Origin: Streptococcus pseudopneumoniae
GTDB lineage: Bacteria > Bacillota > Bacilli > Lactobacillales > Streptococcaceae
Length of the DNA stretch: 64,000 nucleotides
Reading direction: 5' to 3'
Assembly (NCBI RefSeq): GCF_001073085.1
Contig: NZ_JVFV01000027.1
Coordinates: forward strand, 1-64,000
Positions 47,381-56,283 of this stretch are shown in pieces. The position numbers and the translations under genes are program-made. Each line of letters begins with the position of its first letter. Position 1 is the stretch's first letter. The notes below the pieces were generated by a model, which saw only the letters and a list, made by a program, of their open reading frames with translations, had not been told where the DNA came from and searched no databases.

Positions 47381-47998
47381 TTAGTACCAACCGTTGTTAA
47401 GCCAGAAGTTTTTAGCAGCTGACCATGAACCGTAACGTCCTGCAACGTAGGCATCTGCTACACGTTCTTGGTTTTCTGCTGAGTAGTCACCGTTCAAGTA
47501 TGAATCTGTCAATTGGTAACGTCCGATGTAACGTCCGTTTGTAGCTGTGTAGCTACCGCCTGATTCTTTTTGAGCGATCCATTCTTTAGCTTCTGCTTCA
47601 GATCCGCTGACGGTTGAAGTTGATGCTGAAGTTTCTGTTGTAGCAACAGTTTCTTCTGCAACAGTTACGCTTGCTGCTGGCGCTTCATAAGTTGTTGCTT
47701 CAGAAGCTGCTGGTGCTGCTACTGGAGCTTCTGCTGTCGCAGCTGAAGTTGCTGGTGCTTCACCATCAATAACCAATACTTGGTCTACATAGATCAAATG
47801 AATATCTTTAATCTTATTTTTTTCTGCCAATTTTTCAACAGTTGTATTGTATTTTTCAGCGATTCCTGATAGAGTGTCACCTGATTTTACTGTGTAAGTT
47901 GTTGTTTCTTGTGCAAAAGTAAGTGATGGTGCAAGGAAAGCAAGCGCTGCTACCACTCCTACAAGTCCTGTTTTAATTTTGTTAGTTGTTGATTTCAT
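47381..47998 (-). CDS. Secreted LysM-domain cell wall protein with lysozyme-like C-terminus
   Basis: 205 residues. A signal peptide (1-29, ending LTFAQ), a LysM domain (about 34-78, YTVKSGDTLSGIAEKYN), an Ala/Thr/Glu-rich linker, and a C-terminal module EWIAQKESGGSYTATNGRYIG... ending NNGWY follow in order. This is the pattern of small transglycosylase-like wall proteins. In pneumococcus I recall this gene as part of the WalRK regulon. It is convergent with the broken Rgg gene. Confidence 0.9.
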   Translation of the reverse strand: MKSTTNKIKTGLVGVVAALAFLAPSLTFAQETTTYTVKSGDTLSGIAEKYNTTVEKLAEKNKIKDIHLIYVDQVLVIDGEAPATSAATAEAPVAAPAASEATTYEAPAASVTVAEETVATTETSASTSTVSGSEAEAKEWIAQKESGGSYTATNGRYIGRYQLTDSYLNGDYSAENQERVADAYVAGRYGSWSAAKNFWLNNGWY

Positions 47999-48021
47999 AT
48001 TAAAAGATTCTCCTTCTTTCT

Positions 48022-48084
48022 TATATTTCCATCATACCCTACTATTATTACTGTTTCTTGACGGTTTTATGTAGAAATGTTACA
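48022..48084 (-). promoter_or_regulatory. LysM gene promoter with possible WalR half-site
   Basis: The -10 is TATGAT (near 48040) with AAGAAA 17 bases upstream. TGTAAC-N5-TACATA (48084-48068) just above the -35 partly resembles the WalR direct repeat TGTWAH-N5-TGTWAH; only one half fits. Confidence 0.35.
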
Positions 48085-48239
48085 AGACGATGTTTTATTT
48101 CACTTAAATAGCCTCTTTTTGTTACAAAAGGCTTGATTTTAGAGGCTTTATGGGGATTTTAGATATTTGATCATGGAATTGAGCGCTTGCATCTAATCTT
48201 TGATATAATAGAGTTAAGAATCTTTTTAAGGGGAAACAG

Positions 48240-48911
48240 ATGCAATCACTTCGTTTTCAATCTGTCTTTGATATCATTGGACCAGTCATGATTGGCCCAT
48301 CTAGTAGTCACACGGCAGGAGCTGTTCGTATCGGTAAAATCGTCTCTTCTATCTTTGACGATACTCCAACCGAGGTTGAGTTCCAGCTTTTTAATTCTTT
48401 TGCAAAAACCTATCGCGGGCATGGAACTGACCTAGCCCTTGTCGCTGGAATCTTGGGAATGGACACAGATGATCCAGAAATTCCAAATAGTTTAGAAATC
48501 GCCCACAAGCGTGGCATCAAAATAGTCTGGACTATCCAGAAAGACAGTAACGCCCCTCACCCAAATACTACGAAAATCACTGTTAAGAATGAGAACAAGA
48601 CCATCAGTGTGACAGGAATTTCAATCGGCGGTGGTAACATCCAGGTGACAGAGCTTAATGGTTTTGCCGTATCCCTTAACATGAATACTCCTACCATCAT
48701 CATCGTTCATCAAGATGTTCCAGGTATGATTGCTCACGTAACAGAGGCCCTCTCTCGCTTTAACATTAACATCGCCCAAATGAATGTAACCCGAGAAAAA
48801 GCTGGCGAGAAAGCCATTATGATTATCGAAGTTGATAGTCGCAACTGTGAAGAATCTATCGAAGAGATTCGCAAAATTCCTCATCTGCATAATGTCAACT
48901 TCTTTCAATAG
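48240..48911 (+). CDS. sdaAB: L-serine dehydratase, beta subunit
   Basis: 223 residues. An N-terminal GPSSSHTAGAVRIG block (about 18-31) is typical of the iron-sulfur serine dehydratases, and a C-terminal ACT domain lies at about 148-223 (MIAHVTEALSRFNINIAQMNV). With SdaAA it deaminates L-serine to pyruvate. 8 bases separate the two genes. The promoter region holds AGCGCTTGCA, a cre-like half. Confidence 0.95.
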   Translation: MQSLRFQSVFDIIGPVMIGPSSSHTAGAVRIGKIVSSIFDDTPTEVEFQLFNSFAKTYRGHGTDLALVAGILGMDTDDPEIPNSLEIAHKRGIKIVWTIQKDSNAPHPNTTKITVKNENKTISVTGISIGGGNIQVTELNGFAVSLNMNTPTIIIVHQDVPGMIAHVTEALSRFNINIAQMNVTREKAGEKAIMIIEVDSRNCEESIEEIRKIPHLHNVNFFQ

Positions 48912-48919
48912 GAGAAAAT

Positions 48920-49792
48920 ATGTTTTACTCTATCAAAGAATTAGTCCAACAAGCCGAACTTGGTTTTCAAGGCAATGTTGCTGAACTCATGATTACGACC
49001 GAGTTTGAGCTAACCGGTCGTGAACGTGAAGAAGTTCTCCTTCTCATGGAGCGCAACCTTGAAGTCATGAAGGCTTCTGTAGAACTCGGACTTAGCGAGA
49101 AGAAATCTCGTAGCGGTTTGACAGGTGGAGATGCTGCCAAGCTTGACCACTACATCAAAAAAGGAAAGACCCTATCAGACTTCACTGTCTTGTCTGCCGC
49201 CCGTAATGCTATCGCCGTTAATGAACACAATGCCAAGATGGGACTGGTTTGTGCGACACCGACCGCAGGTAGCGCAGGTTGTCTTCCCGCAATTCTCACA
49301 TCTGCTATTCAAAAACTCAATCTAACTCATGAACAACAACTAGACTTCTTATTCGCTGCAGGTGCTTTTGGACTCGTGATTGCTAACAACGCTTCTATCT
49401 CGGGAGCCGAAGGTGGCTGCCAGGCCGAAGTCGGTTCAGCTTCAGCCATGAGTGCCGCTGCCCTAACTCTAGCTGCAGGTGGAACACCTTATCAGGCCAG
49501 CCAGGCTATCGCCTTCGTTATCAAAAATATGCTCGGCCTAATCTGTGACCCCGTTGCAGGTTTGGTTGAAGTTCCTTGTGTCAAGCGGAATGCCATGGGA
49601 GCCAGCTTCGCCTTCATCGCAGCCGATATGGCTCTGGCTGGTATTGAATCCAAAATTCCAGTTGATGAGGTCATTGACGCCATGTATCAAGTAGGATCTA
49701 GCCTACCAACTGCCTTTCGTGAAACTGCTGAAGGGGGGCTCGCTGCCACACCTACAGGTCGTCGCCTTCAAAAAGAAATCTTCGGCGAATAA
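48920..49792 (+). CDS. sdaAA: L-serine dehydratase, alpha subunit
   Basis: 290 residues. Cysteines that bind the oxygen-sensitive [4Fe-4S] cluster are visible in TAGSAGCLPA, EGGCQAEVGSASAMSA and LICDPVAGLVEVPC. Catalytic partner of SdaAB. The order beta-alpha and tight spacing show one operon, with the HAD gene 23 bases further on. Confidence 0.95.
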   Translation: MFYSIKELVQQAELGFQGNVAELMITTEFELTGREREEVLLLMERNLEVMKASVELGLSEKKSRSGLTGGDAAKLDHYIKKGKTLSDFTVLSAARNAIAVNEHNAKMGLVCATPTAGSAGCLPAILTSAIQKLNLTHEQQLDFLFAAGAFGLVIANNASISGAEGGCQAEVGSASAMSAAALTLAAGGTPYQASQAIAFVIKNMLGLICDPVAGLVEVPCVKRNAMGASFAFIAADMALAGIESKIPVDEVIDAMYQVGSSLPTAFRETAEGGLAATPTGRRLQKEIFGE

Positions 49793-49815
49793 TTTCAAAA
49801 TAACTAGGAGAGTAT

Positions 49816-50457
49816 ATGTCATCAATTTCCGCTATTTTTTTCGATTTAGATGGAACACTTGTGGATAGTTCTATCGGAATTCACAATGGTTTCACCTATA
49901 CCTTTGACCAACTTGGAATTTCTAGTCCTGGTGCCAAAACCATCCGTGGTTTTATGGGACCTCCTTTGGAAACTAGTTTCGCTAGTTGTCTCCCTACAGA
50001 TCAAATTGAGACAGCTATCCAGCTTTATCGTTTCTACTATAAAGAAAAGGGAGTTTACGAAGCCCAGCTCTTTCCACAAATCAAAGACCTGCTAACTGAA
50101 CTAGCTCAACAATACCCACTCTATATCACTACTACGAAGAATACACCAACTGCAATTGATATGACAAGCAACTTTGAGATCAATCAATTCTTTGATGGTA
50201 TCTATGGTTCTAACCCTCAAGCACTGCACAAGGCAGATGTTATTCGTCAAGCTTTAACAACACATGATTTAGCTCCAGAAAAAGTGGTTATTGTTGGAGA
50301 TACCAAGTTTGATATGATTGGCGCCCAAGAAACTGGCATTAAAAAACTAGCAGTGACTTGGGGATTCGGTGACGAGAAAGAACTCCTAACCTATCAACCT
50401 GACTGGGTTGCTCACCACCCGGCAGACATTTTACAGCATCTACAATTAAAACGTTAA
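49816..50457 (+). CDS. HAD-superfamily phosphatase (Gph-like)
   Basis: 213 residues with motif I FFDLDGTLVDSS (nucleophile D10), motif II Thr in ITTTKN, motif III Lys in the same stretch and motif IV VGDTKFDMIGA. The helical cap inserted after motif I is the phosphoglycolate-phosphatase type. Substrate unknown. It is last in the sda operon and followed by a terminator. Confidence 0.87.
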   Translation: MSSISAIFFDLDGTLVDSSIGIHNGFTYTFDQLGISSPGAKTIRGFMGPPLETSFASCLPTDQIETAIQLYRFYYKEKGVYEAQLFPQIKDLLTELAQQYPLYITTTKNTPTAIDMTSNFEINQFFDGIYGSNPQALHKADVIRQALTTHDLAPEKVVIVGDTKFDMIGAQETGIKKLAVTWGFGDEKELLTYQPDWVAHHPADILQHLQLKR

Positions 50458-50460
50458 ACA

Positions 50461-50499
50461 AAAGACTCCCAGCCTAAAAGTTAGGTTTGGGAGCTTTTT
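50461..50499 (+). terminator. Terminator of the sda-HAD operon
   Basis: CTCCCA / TGGGAG with an inner CCTAA / TTAGG extension, followed by CTTTTTG. Confidence 0.87.
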
Positions 50500-50543
50500 G
50501 TCTGATCTTAATGAGGAGAATGACACTCCCCGTATTCGTCCAA

Positions 50544-50959
50544 TTATTCAAAGGGGGTAGCTTCTTCGTTTTCAACTTCTTTAGGTCTATTGATTGTTAC
50601 TATTTCTACTTCCTTACTTGGTATCGCTAGCAGAACTAATAGAGCAAAACGTCCGACCATTGGAACAAAGTGAAGGAAGATAAAGGCCCAGTGGAAACCT
50701 CCATCACGCAAACGTCGAATCTTTAACGCTAAAGTAGCAACAAAAAGAGTAGAGCCAAAATGGCATAAATACTAACAACCAATATAACTAAAGTAAAGTT
50801 CAGAGAAGGACCTTGGTTTATCTCTTTATTGAAGATAAGGATATACAGGGGTAGGAACAAGATATGATTCATCAGCCAAACCCACCAATACTCTGGACGT
50901 GTTGAGCGTCCTACAAACTCTACATAACCTTTCAAAAGATTTATATAAGCCCTAAACAA
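50544..50959 (-). pseudogene. DUF805 membrane protein gene with a frameshift
   Basis: From a TTG start at 50959 (AAGGAG eight bases before) the frame reads FRAYINLLKGYVEFVGRSTRPEYWW..., then goes out of frame at a run of five T (50742-50746). The other frame continues with ATLALKIRRLRDGGFHWAF... to EEATPFE and a stop at 50544. It parallels the intact paralogue at 51111-51536 along its full length. Not a sequencing error unless the run was misread. Confidence 0.78.
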
Positions 50960-51012
50960 GATATTTCTCCTTTTTAACAACTGTATACTATAAAGCAGCC
51001 TCATTGTTCTAA

Positions 51013-51046
51013 AACACTCCCAAATCTATTTTAGATATGGGAGTGT
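51013..51046 (-). terminator. Terminator of the intact DUF805 gene
   Basis: ACACTCCCA / TGGGAGTGT with inner pairs ATCTA / TAGAT, then TTTT on the minus strand. Confidence 0.85.
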
Positions 51047-51110
51047 TAGATATTTGCCTAACAATATAAAGAAAACTCTAAAACAGTTTCACTTGCAAAA
51101 CCTAAACTTC

Positions 51111-51536
51111 TTAGTTTTTGTCTGATTCTTCGAATGGTGAAACTTCTACAACTTCTTCAGTTTCATTGATGGTCACTACTTCTACTTGTTTCGTTGGCAT
51201 AGCTAACAAAACTAAAAGAGCAAGAGGTCCAACCATGGGAATAAAAATGATAAAGATTAGAGCCCAGTGGAAACCAGCATCACGTAGTCGACGAACTGTC
51301 AATGCAAGTCCAGGTAAGAAAAGTGCTATACCGAAAATCATATAGATAATAGCAATTCCACCCAAAGCCACTAGAGCACTCTCATTTCGTGGATTAGCTA
51401 TAGCATTTCCGTATGTGAAGAAGAAAGGAATATAAAGAATCATATTTCCTAGCCAAATCCACCAATATTCTGAGCGTGTTGAACGGCCTGTAAAATCTAC
51501 ATAACCTTTAAAGAAATTCTTATATGCGTTAATCAT
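51111..51536 (-). CDS. DUF805 membrane protein
   Basis: 141 residues with the DUF805 start FFKGYVDFTGRSTRSEYWWIWLGN, three to four transmembrane helices (about 22-45, 55-85, 100-120) and the motif VRRLRDAGFHWAL. A charged tail follows (TINETEEVVEVSPFEESDKN). The function of the family is unknown. It is the intact member of a tandem pair. Confidence 0.88.
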   Translation of the reverse strand: MINAYKNFFKGYVDFTGRSTRSEYWWIWLGNMILYIPFFFTYGNAIANPRNESALVALGGIAIIYMIFGIALFLPGLALTVRRLRDAGFHWALIFIIFIPMVGPLALLVLLAMPTKQVEVVTINETEEVVEVSPFEESDKN

Positions 51537-51561
51537 AAGTTACTCCCAAATTTTTTAATTC

Positions 51562-51667
51562 ATACTCCATGAAAATTGAAAAACAAATCAGAAAGTCAGT
51601 TATAAACCATATCTAAGTACAGTAAAACAACACAGACCTTATTTACTTTGATTTTCAAATAGTATAA
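51562..51667 (+). repeat. BOX-type repeat
   Basis: Starts ATACTCCATGAAAATTGAAAA and ends TTGATTTTCAAATAGTATAA. Both ends and the internal blocks (AAGT..., AAGTACAGTAA, CAGACC-TTATTT) follow the pneumococcal BOX A-C pattern in the same order. It is diverged and lacks boxB. Confidence 0.7.
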
Positions 51668-51739
51668 ATTTAGTTTACCATAAATGTTCAACAATAACAA
51701 GTTCGTATAAAAATCGGTAAAGGACCATTCGTTATCATA

Positions 51740-51790
51740 AAAGGTATGATTCCACTTGCTTTTAACATGAAGATAGGAATCATACCTTTT
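51740..51790. terminator. Terminator downstream of the CapD-like gene
   Basis: AAAGGTATGATTCC (51740-51753) pairs with GGAATCATACCTTT (51776-51789). T runs are present on both strands. Confidence 0.75.
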
Positions 51791-51796
51791 TCTTTT

Positions 51797-53647
51797 TTAA
51801 TGAGTGTGAGTTGTTTCATTTGCAAAACCAATAATGGCTTGCTTCAACTCTGAACCTTGCAAGATACGGAATTCTTCAATCTTTTGATCTATAACTTCAA
51901 GTGGCATGACATTAACTTTACCAACAAAAATCTTATCCATGACTTGATTATCAACCAATTCAGTAGATACCAACAACTCCTCATAGAGTTTCTCACCTGG
52001 ACGGATTCCCACTTCTACAATTGGAATTTCATTTTCAGTACGTCCACTGAGAAGAACCATTTTCTTGGCCAAATCATAAATCTTAACTGGTTTGCCCATA
52101 TCAAGGATAAAAACTTCTCCATCTTTAGCATAAGCTCCTGCATGGATCACTAAACGGCTAGCTTCTGGAATGGTCATAAAGTAACGAGTCATACGGAAGT
52201 CTGTCACAGTCACTGGACCACCCTCTGCAATCTGACGCTCAAAGACTGGAATCACACTACCACGGCTACCAAGAACATTCCCAAAACGAACCGCACAATA
52301 GGTAGACTGGCTACGTTGGTTAAATCCTGTAACAATCAACTCTGCCACACGTTTGGTAGCTCCCATAACATTTGGTGGATTAACAGCCTTATCTGTCGAA
52401 ATCATGACCATCTTCGGTACCTTAGCGGCGTCAACTGCCTTGGCAACATTGTAAGTTCCGAGGATATTATTCTTAAAGGCTTCTTTTGGATTACGTTCCA
52501 TCATTGGCACGTGCTTATGGGCAGCAGCATGGTAAACAATGGCTGGTTGGTACTGCTCAAATACTTGAAGCAAGCGATCGTAGTCTTGGATGTCTGCAAT
52601 CACAGGAACATAGTCAATTCCTTGGAAGCTACGAATCAATTCATGATAGATCAGATAAATGGAGTTTTCCCCATGCCCCAAGAGAACCACGCGCTCTGGA
52701 TTAAAGCGACTAACCTGACGGCAAATCTCAGACCCGATAGAACCTCCTGCACCTGTCACTAAGATGGTTTTTCCAGTAATTTCTGAGCCTAGGCGTGACT
52801 CATCTAGTTGAATTTCTTTACGTCCCAAAAGGTCCGTAATATCGATTTTTTGGAAACCACCTACCTGAGGATGCAATCCTTGTACAACCGACTCAATCTT
52901 GGGCATCTTATAACACTTCAAGCCAAGTTGGTTACACATTTTTAGGATACGCTCATACTCGGATGGATCAAGAGAAGGAATCGCAACGATAACTTTTTCA
53001 ATCTGATGACGTTTTGAGAGTTCTGGTAACTGTTCATAAGATCCTAAGACTGGGATTCCTCCTAGTTTTTGACCTTTTTTCTTTTCATCATTGTCCAAAA
53101 TACCCACTAACTCAAGATCACTCGTAGGATGCTGGTAGCTGTTCATAAAGAGAGCTCCACCGTCTCCCGCACCAATCAAGAAGGTACGACGATGTTCCCC
53201 TTCTCCATCACTCTTTTTACGTCTAGAATAGATCAACTGCCAAGTGATACGAGGGAAGAGAATCAAGAAGGTTGTCAACAAGATAAAGAGGACAATAAAG
53301 CGCACAGAGAAAAGTGGCAAGAAGGCATAACAAAGAAGATAAGACAAGACACTACTGACACTTACTCCGATGAATATCTTCATAAAGTCTGTGATTTTGC
53401 TATAGCGACTAATACTAGCATTGAGCCCCCAGAATCCAATCATGATTTGATAGAAAAGGAAGGTCAAACTTGTATAGATGACATAGTCCACAGGAGCTGG
53501 ATTGATCAATCCATAAAACAAGATATAAGAAACAATGATTGAGGAAATCATGCTGGCAGCATCAAAAATCCCCCAAAAGACTTGTTTTTGTTGTTTATTT
53601 AACACTTCAACCAGATCAATTACATAATCTGTCATTTTTTTATTCAT
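51797..53647 (-). CDS. CapD-like nucleotide-sugar epimerase/dehydratase, membrane-bound
   Basis: 616 residues. Four N-terminal transmembrane helices (about 20-135), a first Rossmann unit (GAGDGGALFMNSY, about 158-170), then the catalytic short-chain dehydrogenase domain with VTGAGGSIGSEI (about 298-309) and ISTDKAVNPPNVMGATKR. This is the FlaA1/CapD/WbpM family, which makes UDP-sugar precursors for capsule or glycan. The neighbouring GT2 gene is its likely partner. The standard catalytic Tyr of the SDR class is replaced, as in this subfamily. Confidence 0.92.
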   Translation of the reverse strand: MNKKMTDYVIDLVEVLNKQQKQVFWGIFDAASMISSIIVSYILFYGLINPAPVDYVIYTSLTFLFYQIMIGFWGLNASISRYSKITDFMKIFIGVSVSSVLSYLLCYAFLPLFSVRFIVLFILLTTFLILFPRITWQLIYSRRKKSDGEGEHRRTFLIGAGDGGALFMNSYQHPTSDLELVGILDNDEKKKGQKLGGIPVLGSYEQLPELSKRHQIEKVIVAIPSLDPSEYERILKMCNQLGLKCYKMPKIESVVQGLHPQVGGFQKIDITDLLGRKEIQLDESRLGSEITGKTILVTGAGGSIGSEICRQVSRFNPERVVLLGHGENSIYLIYHELIRSFQGIDYVPVIADIQDYDRLLQVFEQYQPAIVYHAAAHKHVPMMERNPKEAFKNNILGTYNVAKAVDAAKVPKMVMISTDKAVNPPNVMGATKRVAELIVTGFNQRSQSTYCAVRFGNVLGSRGSVIPVFERQIAEGGPVTVTDFRMTRYFMTIPEASRLVIHAGAYAKDGEVFILDMGKPVKIYDLAKKMVLLSGRTENEIPIVEVGIRPGEKLYEELLVSTELVDNQVMDKIFVGKVNVMPLEVIDQKIEEFRILQGSELKQAIIGFANETTHTH

Positions 53648-53716
53648 GTGAATGGTATCCTCCTACACAAAGTCACATTTTCTAGTAATTACAAGATGTT
53701 TTTTTAAACTGATGAG

Positions 53717-54547
53717 CTATTTGCTTTTTCTCAATAGTTTTAAAAATATAAACTGTCGCAAAAAGCCTGGACATAGGGCAACGACAACTTGGATTAAAAC
53801 ACTTTTCAGATATTCACCATAAGAAATCTGTCCACGCGCATGCATTCTTTGACGTGCTTGGCGATAGAGTTTGAGATAACGAAGACCACCACGGCGTTCA
53901 AACATCCCCGCTCCCACGCGCACCTTACAAAGAATCTGATCCACATTTCCAGTTCGAGCACCAGCGCTAATCATATTGAGCCAAAGGAGATCATCTTCCA
54001 TATAAAGGCCATCTTCATAGTTGCCTGCTTTTAAAACCATCTCTTTTTTGAACATGACCGTCATGTGATTGAAGGCACTTCTCATGCGTTGGTAGGCGAT
54101 AATCTCTTCGTGCTTGATAGGAACGCGACGATAGGACACTATTTCATCAGGTTGGTCAATAAATTCTGCGATATGACCTCCCAGCAAGTCCAAGTTTTCC
54201 TTTTCCATCAAGTCAAACTGTTGTTCGAAACGGTCTTCAACTGCAATATCATCTGTATCCATACGAGCAATGACGTCATATTGGCACTGTAAGACACCGT
54301 ACTGAAGCGCCAAACCTAAGCCGCGATTTTGCTCAAGCGGACAACGTTTGATTGGAATACTTGACTGTGCTGCCAACTTTTCCAACACTTGATATAGTTC
54401 AGGTGTCAGTGGACCGTCTTCAACGATAACCACTTCACTAGGTTTGAGCGTTTGATGTAAGATACTTTTTACAGCCTCTTCCAAAAAGACAGGATTTTCT
54501 TTGATGTAGACTGACATTAAGACGCTAAATTTCCTATTTTCAGACAC
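53717..54547 (-). CDS. Family 2 glycosyltransferase
   Basis: 276 residues with the GT2 N-terminus FSVLMSVYIKENPVFLEEAVKS, the nucleotide-binding VEDGPLT and the DXD motif in ARMDTDDIAV. There is a short hydrophobic C-terminal segment. It transfers a sugar in surface glycan synthesis; donor and acceptor are unknown. It lies upstream of the CapD-like gene in the same direction. Confidence 0.9.
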   Translation of the reverse strand: MSENRKFSVLMSVYIKENPVFLEEAVKSILHQTLKPSEVVIVEDGPLTPELYQVLEKLAAQSSIPIKRCPLEQNRGLGLALQYGVLQCQYDVIARMDTDDIAVEDRFEQQFDLMEKENLDLLGGHIAEFIDQPDEIVSYRRVPIKHEEIIAYQRMRSAFNHMTVMFKKEMVLKAGNYEDGLYMEDDLLWLNMISAGARTGNVDQILCKVRVGAGMFERRGGLRYLKLYRQARQRMHARGQISYGEYLKSVLIQVVVALCPGFLRQFIFLKLLRKSK

Positions 54548-54703
54548 AGTTTTTCTCCAATTTATATATTTTCTTTCACTATTTTATCACAAATTTCCTG
54601 ACTTTCCTATTTTTATTTGAATCCCAGAAAAAAACTAGTAAACAACTCGTCCTTCTTTACTTTTATTTAGTTTAAGTAAAACACCGAATCTCCCTGCTCT
54701 AGC

Positions 54704-54732
54704 TTGACATCTCTTAGAAAAAAACTTAAAAT
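54704..54732 (+). promoter_or_regulatory. Promoter of the CynX-like transporter
   Basis: TTGACA, a 17-base spacer, TAAAAT. Confidence 0.75.
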
Positions 54733-54766
54733 AAGCTGTTATCAAAATCAGTTTATTGAGGTTCAC

Positions 54767-55933
54767 ATGAAAAAACGATCACTCTTTTTTATTCTAGGAA
54801 TTATCTTAATAGGAGCGGTCTTAAGAGCTCCTTTTACGGCCTTACCGACTATTTTAGGAGATATTGCTCAAGGTTTAGGAGTTGAGGTCAGCTCACTTGG
54901 AGTTTTGACCAGCCTTCCTCTCTTAATGTTTGCTCTTTTCTCCTCTTTTGCGACCCGTTTGGCTCAAAAGATTGGACTTGAGCACCTTTTTACCTATAGT
55001 CTCCTTGTCTTGACAATCGGTTCAGTGATTCGCATCTTCAATCTTCCTCTACTCTATCTGGGAACTTTACTCATCGGAGCAAGTATCGCTATTTTTAACG
55101 TACTCCTTCCTAGCGCCATTCAGGCCAACTATCCACAAAAGATTAGTCTCCTAACGACGGTTTATGTGACTTCCATGGGAATCGCAACAGCTCTTGCTTC
55201 CTATCTCTCTGTTCCCATTACTCAGGCGACATCTTGGAAAGGCTTGATCCTCTGCCTATCCTTTGTCTGCCTACTCACTTTAGCTGTCTGGTTCCCCAAT
55301 CATCGTCACAATCATTTTCTAGAAGGACATGAGAAAAAACAAAAGAAAGAGAACATTCTAAAAGACAAGAACGTTTGGGCTATTATTGTATTCGGTGGAC
55401 TCCAATCCCTACTCTTTTATACCAGTATGACCTGGTTACCAACCATGGCCATCAGTGCTGGACTATCTCATACGGACGCTGGTCTTCTGGCTTCTATCTT
55501 TTCACTGATTAGTATTCCCTTCTCGATGACCATTCCAAGTTTAACAACTCGTTTGTCCAATCGTCACCGTCAAATCATGCTGACAGTCATCTCTCTCGCT
55601 GGAATGCTTGGAATTGCTATGCTTCTATACCCGAGCAATAACTTCCTCTACTGGCTGGTAATCCACCTCTTAATTGGTACAGCCTGTAGTGCTCTCTTTC
55701 CTTATCTCATGGTTTGCTTCTCTATTAAAACAAGCTCTCCTGAAAAAACGGCCCAATTATCTGGACTTGCCCAGACCGGTGGTTACATCCTAGCAGCATT
55801 TGGACCAACTCTGTTTGGCTATAGTTTTGACATATTTCAATCCTGGGTCCCAGCTGTAATGGCTCTCCTCATCATTGATATCATCATGACAATCTCCCTC
55901 TTTATGGTAGATAAAACTAAGAAAATCCTCTAA
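54767..55933 (+). CDS. MFS transporter, CynX/NimT type
   Basis: 388 residues from the ATG at 54767 (MKKRSLFFILGIILIGAVLRAPFTALPT), with GAGG five bases before it; the extension upstream overlaps the -35. Twelve transmembrane helices and the family's conserved LRAPFTALPTIL in the first helix. Substrate unknown (cyanate or nitroimidazole in distant relatives). Confidence 0.87.
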   Translation: MKKRSLFFILGIILIGAVLRAPFTALPTILGDIAQGLGVEVSSLGVLTSLPLLMFALFSSFATRLAQKIGLEHLFTYSLLVLTIGSVIRIFNLPLLYLGTLLIGASIAIFNVLLPSAIQANYPQKISLLTTVYVTSMGIATALASYLSVPITQATSWKGLILCLSFVCLLTLAVWFPNHRHNHFLEGHEKKQKKENILKDKNVWAIIVFGGLQSLLFYTSMTWLPTMAISAGLSHTDAGLLASIFSLISIPFSMTIPSLTTRLSNRHRQIMLTVISLAGMLGIAMLLYPSNNFLYWLVIHLLIGTACSALFPYLMVCFSIKTSSPEKTAQLSGLAQTGGYILAAFGPTLFGYSFDIFQSWVPAVMALLIIDIIMTISLFMVDKTKKIL

Positions 55934-55971
55934 AAAGGTTTTAGAATTTACCACAGATAAACATACTTTTC

Positions 55972-55997
55972 AAGCCAGACTGAGTCTGGTTTTTTTG
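55972..55997 (+). terminator. Terminator of the transporter gene
   Basis: CCAGAC / GTCTGG with TTTTTTT after it. Confidence 0.88.
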
Positions 55998-56283
55998 GAT
56001 CTTCACAACATTTTAAAAAGTATAGATTTACCAAGCATACTGCTGTTCCTACGCGCAAAAATGGTATAATAAAGCTAGGAAAGCTCCGGTTACAATTTAT
56101 TAGGAGTAACACTATTTGAGTACATAAAAGATTATTACTTTGGGAATTGATAGTTGATGCGATGCTAAAGTAGAAATTATAAACGTCTGCATTTATGATT
56201 GTTTTAATGCCATTAAGTAATTTTGATTGGATAAAAAATCTCGATTAACCAAAGACCATTGAATCATGTAAGGAGAAATTTGT
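55998..56283 (+). promoter_or_regulatory. Intergenic region before the Imm26-like gene
   Basis: An extended -10 (TGG-TATAAT near 56063-56070) could drive the 56284 gene with a leader of about 210 nt. A start-less frame ending EYIKDYYFGN at about 56147 may be the remnant of an older gene. Nothing else recognisable. Confidence 0.35.

Noticed and set aside
56090..56150. Short coding remnant ending EYIKDYYFGN
   Set aside because: There is no start codon and only about 17 codons are open, so no gene can be supported.
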